Shown piece by piece: positions 1 to 11,800 of a DNA stretch of 64,000 nt. The position numbers were made by a program, and so were the translations under genes. The notes under the pieces are model-generated. The model worked only from the letters and a program-made list of their open reading frames with translations, made no database searches and was not told the origin of the DNA. Origin of the DNA: Corbicula japonica (Eukaryota > Mollusca > Bivalvia > Venerida > Cyrenidae); the NCBI GenBank assembly GCA_038501625.1, contig JAZAYU010001045.1:1-64000 (forward strand). Direction: 5' to 3'. The first letter of the stretch is position 1; each line of letters starts with the position of its first letter.

Positions 1-3000
1 AAGCTACAACTGCAAGCCAAACGTCAACAGATGCAACAACCACATCAACAGTCGCACAAACAACCTCAGAAGCTACAGCTGCAAGCCAAACGACATCTGA
101 TGCAACAACCACATCAACAGTCGCACAAACAACCTCAAAAGATTCAACTGCAAGCCAAACAACAACTGATGCATTGTCAACAACAACTGTCGCCCAAACA
201 ACTTCTGATGCTACAACCGCAAGCCAAACGACAACTGCTTTATCGACAACATCAACAGTCGCACAAACAACCCCAGAAGCTTCAACTGCAAGCGAAACGA
301 CAACTGATGCAACAACCACTTCAACAGTCGCACAAACAACCCCAGAAGCTTCAACTGCAAGCCAAACAACAACTGATGCAACAACCACATCAACAGTCGC
401 ACAAACAACCTCAGATGCTACAGCTGCAAGCCAAACGACATCTGATGCAACAACAACATCAACAGTCGCACAAACAACCTCAGAAGATTCAACTGCAAGC
501 CAAACAACAACTGATGCATTGTCAACAACAACTGTCGCCCAAACAACTTTTGATGCTACAACCGCAAGCCAAACGACAAGTGATGTATCGACAACATCAA
601 CAGTCGCACAAACAACCTCTGAGGCTACAACTGCAAGCAAAACGACAACTGATGCGACAACCACATCAACAGTCGCTCAAACAACCTCAGAAGCTAAAAC
701 TGCAAGCCAAACGACAACTGATGCAACAACCACATCAACAGTAGCTCAAACAACCTCAGAAGCTACAACTGCAAGCGAAACGACAACTGATGCAACAACC
801 ACATCAACCGTCGCTCTAACAACCTCAGAAGCTACAACTGCAAGCAAAACGACAACTGATGCAACAATCACATCAACAGTCGCTCAAACAACCTCAGAAG
901 CTACAACTGCAAGCCAAACGTCAACAGATGCGACAACCACATCAACAGCCGTTCAAACAACTTCTGATGCTACATCTGATAGCCAAACGACAACTGTTGT
1001 ATCGACAACATCGACAGTCGCACAAACAACCTCAGAAGTTTCAACTGCAAGCGAAACGACATCTGATGCAACAACCACTTCAACAGTCGCACAAACAACC
1101 CCAGAAGCTTCAACTGCAAGCCAAACAACAACTGATGCAACAACCACATCAACAGTCGCACAAACAACCTCAGAAGCTACAACCGCAAGCCAAACGACAA
1201 CTGATGCAACAACCACATCAACAGTCGCACAAACAACCTCAGAAGCTTCAACTGCAAGCCAAACAACAACTGATGCAACAACCACATCAACAATTGCACA
1301 AACAACCTCAAAAGCTTCAACTGCAAGCCAAACAACAACTGATGCAACAACCACATCAACAGTCGCACAAACAACCTCAGAAGCTTCAACTGCTGGCCAA
1401 ACGACAACTGATGCAATTACCACATCAACAGTCGCACAAACAACTTCAGAAGCTTTAACTTCAAGCCAAACGACAACTGATGCAACAACCACATCAACAG
1501 GCGCTCAAACCATTTCTGATGCTACAACTGCAAGCCAAACGACAACTGATGTATCGACAACATCAACAGTCGCACAAACAACTTCAGAAGCTACAACTGA
1601 AAGCCAAACAACAACAGATGCGACAACCACATCAACTGTCGCTCAAACAACCTCAGAAGCTACAACTGCAAGCCAAACAACAACTGATGCAGCAACCACA
1701 TCAACAGTCGCTCAAACCACTTCTGAGGCAACAACTGCAAGTCTCACAACAACTGATGGATCAACCACATCAACAGTCGCACAATCAACCTCAGAAGCTA
1801 CAACTGCAAGCCAAACGTCAACAGATGCGACAATCACATCAACAATCGCTCAAATAACTACTGAGGCTACAACTGCAAGCCAAACGACAACTGATGCGAC
1901 AACCTCATCAACAATCGCTCAAACAACTACTGAGGCTACAACTACAAGCCAAACGACAACAGGTGCGACAACCACATCAACAATCGCTCAAACAACTATT
2001 GAGGCTACAACTGCAAGCCAAACGACAACTGATGCTCCAACCACATCAACTCTCGCTCAAACAATTTCTGAGGCTACAACTGCAAGTCAAACGACAACTG
2101 ATGCGACAAACAACATCAACAATCTCTCAAACAACTATTGAGGCGACAACTACAAGCCAAACGACAACTGATGCTGCAACCACATCAACTCTGGCACAAA
2201 CAACTTCTGAGGATACAACCTACAAGCCAAACGTCAACAGATGCGACAACCACATCAACAATCGCTCAAACAACTTCTGAGGCTACAACTGCAAGCCAAA
2301 CAACAACTGATGCGACAACCACATCAACTCTCGCACAAACGACTTCTGAGGCTACAACTGCAAGCCAAATGACAACTGATGCGACAACCATATCAACTCT
2401 CGCACAAACTTCTGAGGCTACAACTACAAGCCAAACGAAAACTGATGTGACAACCACATCAACAATCGCTCAAACGACTACTGAGGCTACAACTGCAAGT
2501 CAAACGACAACTGATGCAACAACCACATCAACAATCGCTCAAACAACTACTGAGTCTACAACTACAAGCCAAACGACAACTGATGCTGCAACCACATCAA
2601 CAATCGAACAAACAACTACTGAGGCTACAACTGCAAGTCAAACGACAACTGATGCGACAACCACATCAACACTCGCACAAACAACTTCTGAGGCTACAAC
2701 TACAAGCCAAACGACAACTGATGTGACAACCACATCAACAATCGCTCAAACAACTACTGAGGCTACAACTGCAAGTCAAACGACAACTGATGTAACAACC
2801 ACATCAACAATCGCTCAAACAACTACTGAGTCTACAACTGGAAGTCAAACGGCAACTGATGCGACAACCACATCAACAGTCGCTCAAACAACTTCTGAGG
2901 CTACAACAGCAAGTCAAACGACAACAGATGCGACAACCACATCAACAGTCGCTCAAACAACCTCAGAAGCTACAACTGCAAGCCAAACAACATCAGATGC

Positions 3001-5450
3001 GACAACCACATCAACAGTAGCTCAAACAACTGCTGAGGCTACAACTACAAGCCAAACGACAACAGATGCGACAACCACATCAACTGTCGCACAAACAACT
3101 TCTGAGGCTACAACTGCAAGTCAAACGACAACTGATGCGACAACCACATCAACTCTCGCTCAAACAACTTCTGAAGCTACAACTGCAAGTCAAACGACAA
3201 CTGATGCTGCAACCACATCAACTGAAGCACAAACAACTTCTGAGGCTACAACTGCAAGCCAAACTACAACTGATGAAACAACCACATCAACTGAAGCACA
3301 AACAACATCTGAGGCTACAACTGCAAGCGAAACGACAACTGATGCAACAACCACATCAACTGAAGCACAAACAACTACTGAGGCTACAACTGCAAGTCAA
3401 ACGACAACTGATGCAACAACCACATCAACTGAAGCACAAACAACATCTGAGGCTACAACTGCAAGTCAAACGACAACTGATGCAACAACCACATCAACTG
3501 AAGCACAAACAACTTCTGAAGCTACAACTGCAAGCCAGACGACGACTGATGCAACAACCACATCAACAGTCGCTCAAACAACTACTGAGGCTACAACTGC
3601 AAGCCAAACGTCAACTGATGCAACAACCACATCGACTGAAGCACAAACAACTTCCGAAGCTACAACTGCAGGCCAAACGACAACTGATGCAACAACCACA
3701 TCAACAGTCGCACAAACAACTTCACAAGGTACAACTGAAAGCCAAACGACAACTGATGCGATAACCACATCAACAGTCGCTCAAACAACTTCTGATGATA
3801 CAACTGCAAGCCAAACGACAACTGATGGAACAACCACATCAACAGTCGCACAAACAACCTCTGAAGCTACAACTGCAAGCCAAACGACAACTGATGCGAC
3901 AACCACATCAACAGTCGCTCAAACAACCTTAGAAGCTACAACTGCAGTCATAACGTCAACTGATGCAACAACCACATCAACAGCCACTAAAACAACTGCT
4001 GAGGCTACAACTGTAGTCCAAACGTCAACTGATGCATTGTCAACAACAACTGTCGCCCAAACAACTTCTGAGGCTACAACTGCAAGCCAAACTACAACTG
4101 ATGCATCGTCAACATCAACGGTAGCACAGACATCTTCAGCAAGCCAAACGACAACTGAAGCATCACCAACAACAACAGTCGAAATAACACCTTCTGAGGC
4201 TACAACTGCAAGCCAGATGACAACTGATGAATCGTCAACAACATCATTGGCACAAACAACTTCCGAGGCTACAACTGCTATCCAAACGTCAACTGATGCA
4301 CCGACAACATCAACAGTAGCACAAACATCTTCAGCAAGCCAAACGACAACTGAAGCATCAGCAACAACAACAGTCGCAATAACACCTTCAGAGGCTACAA
4401 CTACAAGCCAAACGTCAACTGATGCATCTTCAACAACAACAGTCGCAATAACAACTTTCGAGGCTACATCTGCAAGTCAAACGTCAAGTGATGCACCGAC
4501 AACATCAACAATAGCACAAACATCTTCAGCAAGCCAAACGACAACTGAAGCATCATCGACAACAACAGTCGCAATAACACCTTCAGAGGCTACAACTGCA
4601 AGCCAAACATCAACTGATGCATCGTCAACAACAACAGTCGCAATAACACCTTCAGAGGCTACAACTGCAAGCCAAACATCAACTGATGCATCGTCAACAA
4701 CAACAGTCGCAATAACACCTTCAGAGGCTACAACTGTAAGCCAAACGTCAACTGAAGCATCCTCAACAACAACAGTCGCAATAACACCTTCAGAGGCTAC
4801 AACTGCAAGCCAAACATCAACTGATGCATCGTCAACAACAATTGTGGCAGAAACAACTTCAGAATCTACAACAGTAAGCCAAACGTCGACTAATGCATTG
4901 ACAACCTCAACAGTGGCACACACAACGTCAGAGGTTGCAACTGCAAGCCAGACGACAACTGATGCATTGACAACATCAACAGTTACACAAACAACCGCAG
5001 AGGCTACAACTGCAAGCCAAACGACAACTGATGCTTTGACAACATCAACAGTTACACAAACAACTGCAGAGGCTACAAGTGCAAGCCAGACGACAACTGA
5101 TGCGTTGACAACATCAACAGTTACACAAACAACTGCAGAGGCTACAACTGCAAGCCAAACGACAACTGGTGCTTTGACAACATCAACAGTTACACAAACA
5201 ACTGCAGAGGTTACAACTTCTAGCCAGACGACAACTGATGCTTTGACAACACAAACAGTTACACAAACAACTGCAGAGGCTACAACTGCAAGCCAGACGA
5301 CAACTGATGCATTGACAACATCAACAGTTACACAAACAACTGCAGAGGCTACAACTGCAAGCCAGACGACAACTGATGCTTTGACAACATCAACAGTTAC
5401 ACAAACAACTGCAGAGGCTACAACTGCAAGCCAAACTGATGCGTCAACAT
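1..5450 (+). repeat. 23-residue (69-bp) mucin tandem repeat, about 79 units
   Basis: This is the coding sequence of exon 1. The consensus is close to [19 protein letters not shown] followed by TTTD, almost entirely Thr, Ser, Ala with regular Gln, Glu and Asp, and no Cys. Such tracts are dense O-glycosylation substrates (known for mucins). Because 69 is divisible by 3, unit gain or loss keeps the frame. Sub-families cluster: units with STEAQ at about 3225-3660, units with AITPSEA at about 4190-4840, units with TVTQTTAEA at about 4980-5430. Shortened QTSSASQ units interrupt the array near 4125, 4320 and 4520. The array runs off the left edge, so its full length is unknown. Long ORFs in the other frames and on the minus strand are by-products of the stop-free repeat. 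Confidence 0.93.
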
Positions 5451-8400
5451 TGCAATCCACACCTACGGTAGGGAAAACAACAACAGATCATGCGACAAAT
5501 ACTGTAGGACCTACAACGGCGGTACAATCAACAACCACGACACAACTAACAACTGTGGTGAAATCAACAACAACTGTAACACCCAAAACCACAGCGCAAC
5601 AGACAACTACGTTACCACCTACAAGTACAGCCCAACAGACAACTACGGAACCACCTACAACTACAGCCCAACAGACAACTACGGTACCACCTACAACTAC
5701 AGCCCAACAGACAACTATGGTTCCACCTAAAACTACAGCCCAACAGACAACTACGGTACCACCTACAACTACAGCCCAGCAGACAACTATGGTACCACCT
5801 ACAACTACAGCCCAACAGACAACTACGGTACCACCTACAACTACAGCCCAACAGACAACTACGGTACCACCTAAAACTACAGCCCAGCAGACAACTACGG
5901 AACCACCTACAACTACAGCGCAGCAGACAACTACGGTACCACCTACAACTTCAGCCCAACAGACAACTACGGAACCACGTACAACTACAGCTCAACAGAC
6001 AACTACGGTACCACCAACAACAACAGCAACCACTACAACTCCTGCGACAACTACACCAGCGCTTAACACAGGTCTCCGCTTTCCTTATTTAGCTTATTGC
6101 GCTTTTAAAACCATGTCTCCGCTGTACTTCTTAAAAATATTCATGATTCTTAAAAGTCGTAAGATGAATTTGCGTAGATAGTTTTCGTCTGTTAAGAAGC
6201 ACTTAAGTTAGATACCCCTCGTTTAGATAACAAATCAGATAGTCCATACAGAACATTGTAATATTTATATTGGTAATTTTATTCTTCTCTTCCAAAATGT
6301 CGTATAACGTGTATACGTCTTCTTAGAATACAGCGACGATGTACAACCAGTGTAGAGCCGATTTTGACGCAAATTAAATAACAATTTTATTGCAAATTAA
6401 ACTTTGCATTACCAAGTCCATAAATACCATCTGGTCGGATAAACAATCATCGTTCGGATAACTGTTGCGAAGAAAAAGTTTCAAAAACTAAATTTATTGA
6501 ATTAAAAATAAATAAATCGTGGCAACGATGCAATTTCATCGCAGTTCTACGTCGATGATTTCCTGGGAAATATCGAAGTTCAGATTGCTCCTTTTGGCCG
6601 TGTTTAATTTCTGCATAAATCCAAGATAATCAATTTGTACTGATAATAATTGTGTTCTGTATGCAGGTTTGTTGCTAGGTTACGGGGCGCGAGAGGGTGA
6701 CCGTATCATGACCGGCACAGATGACGGCTGTGAGGCTTCCATTACTACAGGCTACGACATTCCCTTTTCAGGAAAAAGATTCAGGAAAATCTATGTAAGT
6801 TTGTTGTTTGCAATTACTAATAAAGTAAATTATTTAAAAAAAACTCGTTTCAGTTCACCATACAAATTAAAACTCCCTGTTAAAAATCAAGCCCATAATT
6901 TCAAATATTGCTTGAACGTAAATGACAGAAGTCTAAAATATCATTTTCATAATTTTGGAGAAAGACGTGAGATGGTGGGGTTGAACAAATTTAATCTATC
7001 GAAGTTTTCTCGTGAACAATCTGCCTTTATTGAAGAATACATGTCGCACCACTGGTTTATATTTTCAGATTTGTTCCAATGGTATCATTTGCTTTAACCG
7101 GCGGTACGAAAGTTATACCATTCCGGTCAATAGGGAGACCAACTCTGACCTTAAAAACATATTCTGCCTGGCCCCTTATTTCGCTGACCTGACCTTGGAG
7201 TCGTCTGGCAAGGTGTGGTACCACGCTTATGACCTTACGTCGACCACTGCTTCGGAATATGACGCTATTGTAAACATTGTGAAATCTCACGTGAACGAGA
7301 CGTACAACGTTAAATTTTATCCAGTCTTCATATTTAAGGCAACATGGGAAAGGGTTCCCGCAAATAACGGTGTCAGTGGAGAGGTAAGTTAAAAATATTG
7401 ACTAACACCTTGCACATTTCTGCTTTAAAGTGATACAGCTTTCATTTCGTCGTAAGAACCATTTGTTTCGGGGCGTCGCTTCATTTGGAGTGTTCACACT
7501 CTTGACAAATGACGCCGACGAGATGCTAAAAATTGTGTTTCGTCAAAGAATTTTTATGTCCTTTCAATACAATAACTGAAATATCGATTCAATTCGTAAG
7601 AAGAATATCTTAATAGGTCAGTCAGTACGGTAAATCATATGTTTCAGGGTTGTTTTGAACAACTACGTTTTATAACTTGAATTATACTGTTAATAATTTC
7701 CGTGAGTTCACGAGCTCAACAAATGAGTCGTATGCTATTTTTAGTATATGAAAAGAATTATTCAGTAAACCGTTTGTAATGCTATTGTCAAATAACTGAT
7801 TTGAAAATAACTTAATTTTCTAAGAAAAACTGAAGTTTGTGTATAACCCCACCCAGTGAACATTTTTGCTTCCCCTTAATGCACGTAACCCTGAAAGCAA
7901 TGGGAAATAGTGACATTGGGATTTGAAAAAAGAAACAGTGAAAACAATTAGTAACACTTATGTTTAATTATCGGAAGCAGTGTTTTTATTAACAATGTAC
8001 TTCCTAGTTCAATGGCTTCCATTGGGAGTTTTGCTCAGTATCAGTTTTCGCATGTCATCTAGTATGTGGAACAGCGCTAAACAGAATAAACTATATGAAA
8101 ACCACTTTATGCAACAACTGTTTTTTTATGATATGTCATTACGTTTGTTATCTGACGAACAGATGGTTAAATAATAAAGAATCGAATATAGAAACCGTCG
8201 AAACTAAAGGTGACATGTGTAACCCGATACATTGACAGCATGTTTTGCAGAGCATGTGACTAAAGTATAAATGTAAGAAATGCAAAATATATCTGCTGCT
8301 GAATATGTGTGTTTTATATAATGACAGGTAGACACAATTCTATTGTAAAATAAATGTGTGTGTTCGGCAATGTCCTGGCAGGACACTGCGAAGTTTTCAA

Positions 8401-8780
8401 CAGACATCAACTAAAAAATACACACTATGAAAGTGAAACAAAATCGATAAAAATACACGATAATATTACCTTTTTATTAAAACTTCAACCATTATATATT
8501 TTTTTCCAATCTAGCCTGTCTGTTTAGCATACTAAAAATCTCGACAGAGTGCTTATTATTCACTGTGTTTTACTTTAGGATGTCACATTCCAAGTTATCT
8601 ACACCACAGACGGCCAGAGGTCGTACACTTTCTACAACTACGAACCGGGTGCTATGAAGTTAACATCGGGCTCCCAATTTATAGGTTTGCTGGTGGACGG
8701 GCAAGCCGAAGGTCTTGACGACAGCCCAGATGGCTCTTACCTTCGAAATGCTGACCAAAATCTGGTCTTTGGATGTAAGC

Positions 8781-8855
<75 letters not shown>

Positions 8856-11800
8856 ACTATTATTATTAACTAAAAGAAAGTCCATGCGCTTTACTTTAGA
8901 CAAGTTCATTCTGATATATACACAAGTCAGTCCATCTTACTCCAGACAATTCTGTTTACCTTACTTTAGTTAGTCCGTAATACTACAAACATGTCCGTCA
9001 ACCTTACACCAATCAAGTTAATCCACGTAGATCCAGGCATAGTATTTCTATACATGCCAGAGTTTATTGTTTTGTGATATACAGAGAAAGCGAAGCAAGG
9101 CCGCAGTCCGAGACAGTATTCACCGTTTTCATTTCAATCTCTGCATTTCATTGACCCAGTTACTCTGCTTAAGTTTATGTGTCGGTATTGTGGGTTTTCA
9201 GCGTACCGCGGAGCGGCTGGTTTCCATGTGACAGCAGATGCGGACGAGTCGGAGTCTAACAACCGGGTAATGTGTAAAGTCTGGTACAAGTCCGAGCTTC
9301 AGAGAGTCTCTAACTACCAAGCCGCTCTTAGCAAGATGCCTCAGTGTCCGTGCGTGAGATCATTCCTGTACTTTGACCGACAGTTTGGCCCAGCATCAGT
9401 GGACTACGGAAGCGGAATCTTTACTGTGTCAGTTCTTCCCGGTAGTAGCTATGCTCCATATGGCAAGGTAACAATGCTGTTTCATGTTACGTTCAAGTAT
9501 TTCCATTTGACGCTCGTTGTTTTAATACGTAAATAGTATGAATGACATCGTAGCAACTCTAAGATCGAATCCGTGAACATGGCAACGTTTACACTCCTAT
9601 TTTTTAGTTTTTTGGTTTGTTGGTCAGAGTTTGTCAGTTTTCATTATGTTTGAAAGACGGGTCGATTTGTTCTTAAATATTGGCATAACTTGGTTTTACA
9701 GACCTGCGCATACAGCATCTCAACAAGAGCATTTATTCTCTCTGGAATAAACGCTGGCTCTTTCGACGCCTACAATGTACTCAGTAATCCACGTGAGCAC
9801 GCGCTCAGTGACGCATTCTACAAAGACGTCTGCTGCCACAAATCGGACCTATGCAATCTGTATTATGAAGTCAGACCTGTACCCACTTGTTACCGAAGCT
9901 TCCCATTTTCGTTTGGTGAGTCCTTGTCATTTCTTTTATAACAACATCTGATTCAGGATTTTAGAACTCATTCAAGCATATGTGTTTTTCATGTACTATT
10001 CAAGTGCTTTCTGACAACTTGAATATGTTATAGATCAGGTATTTGATTTTTCGTAGTAACCGTATTAATCGCATAAACGTACAAAGAAACTAACTGAATA
10101 TATTTTTCTGTATAATTAAAAGCCATATTTTGAAGAATTTTGCAATTTAGTAGACCCTATGTTATTTGCGCAATAATGTACATTTCTTTTGTTGCACAGC
10201 TCGCGCCTTTGGGGATCCTCATATTTCTACATTGGATGGACGAACGTATACGTTTAATGGCCACGGAGAGTACGTTCTCATAAGAATCCAAAGCGCCAAC
10301 TTTGAGATCCAGTCCAGAACCGATCGAGCCGAAAAATCGGACGGGACCCAGTCAGAGGCTACGATTTTTACAGGATTTGTAATACAGTCTAATGGTGCCT
10401 GGCTACAGGTGGAAATCAATAACGACAGAACGGGAATCAATCTATTTGCTGGAACCAACAAAACATCCTGGTCGGATTACACTACAGACTTTTACTACAA
10501 TGGAGACAACTTTAACTACGTTACAGATAAACTGGGCATGAGTCGTTATAATAACACGCTCGTGACAAGCTTCGCCGGAGCAGGTAATCAGAGAGTACTT
10601 CTAGAACAAAATCTGTGAGCGAACTTTCATTCTCTTGATTAAGTTCAATAAAATGTACCGATTTTATTTTATATCCGATGTGAAACACGGACAGTTATTG
10701 CAATAAAGATTCGCAGACAACTTCGCATTAATTAAGAGGTAATTTAAAGACGTAAACTCATGTTTTGAATTTTTATTATTGTTCAGGTGCCGTTAATGTG
10801 ACAGTTGGAGTTGGATTACTGCAAATGGATATTGGCCTACTTAACACGTATAGAGGACAAACACTTGGTTTGCATGGCAACTTTAACGGTAATTCCACCG
10901 ACGATCTGCGACCGAGATCCTCACAGACGGCTCTACCCAACACGGCCACAGCGAGAGAAATATTTCTGAATTTCGGACAAACCTGTAAGGCTTCAATCAT
11001 TAAAAATTAAAACTTAATTGCTTTTGTCGGTTTCACAGTTGTGAATTTAGATGATCCGGAACGACCATGATTTTAGAAAAGAATATTGAGTGTCCATAAT
11101 CTATCAACCGTCTTAGAAACTTCTCATAAACAACGGTGTAACAACAAGGTCAGGCTTCTACATTGTAAATCACACTAGTTTTGTTTTCGGCAGGGTCTAC
11201 TGCGTGATAAAAAGACCCTCTTTTTCAGCTTGTTCATGGAAAATGAATTCACACAAAATGACTTTACTTTAAATTTATATAAAAAAAACAATTCAAATTG
11301 TTCACAATAAAGAAGTCTTTCGACCATTATCACTGCACATAAATCATAACCTCGCCAGAATATGCTTTGTTTTCGTTAAAGGGATGACGACAGCCAGCGA
11401 GAGTTTGTTTAAATATGACAACGGGAAGTCTCATGCTGATTACAGCTTCCCTAATTTCGTTCCTAAATTTCTGGATGAAGCTAACCAGACCTTGGTCGCC
11501 GAAGCTACTAACCTATGTGGGGTGGGCAACAATCAGTGCATCTTTGATTTAGTGTTTACCGAAAACCGTGAGTTAGCGGCGGCAACCACGGCAACCGAGA
11601 ATCAAGCTGTGGCAGCGGCGGCAGAAGCAGGTAAGTGACCCAGCTGCCTAGCCTTTTCTGCACAACCATTTCTTATATTAACATCATTTAATGAACGTTT
11701 TATTTTATGAACTCACACGTTTTAAAATAACTGGCAATATTTATTTTAACTGAGTTTTTACAACAATTTTAACAAGCTCCAATCCATATCGTGAGGTATG

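Noticed and set aside
31..1857. Long Gln/Lys/Leu-rich plus-strand ORFs ([15 protein letters not shown] type)
   Set aside because: They are the +1 reading of the mucin repeat, which is stop-free because its unit is a multiple of three. The Thr/Ser frame continues in frame into NIDO; these do not.
953..5460. Long minus-strand Val/Ala-rich ORFs ([12 protein letters not shown] type), up to 327 residues
   Set aside because: Antisense shadows of the same repeat. They have no start context, splice logic or family match.
5612..5851. Minus-strand Cys-rich repeat ORF ([12 protein letters not shown])
   Set aside because: Antisense of the 12-residue PTS repeat.
8654..8909. Poly-Tyr and poly-Asn ORFs
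   Set aside because: Translations of the TTA microsatellite.
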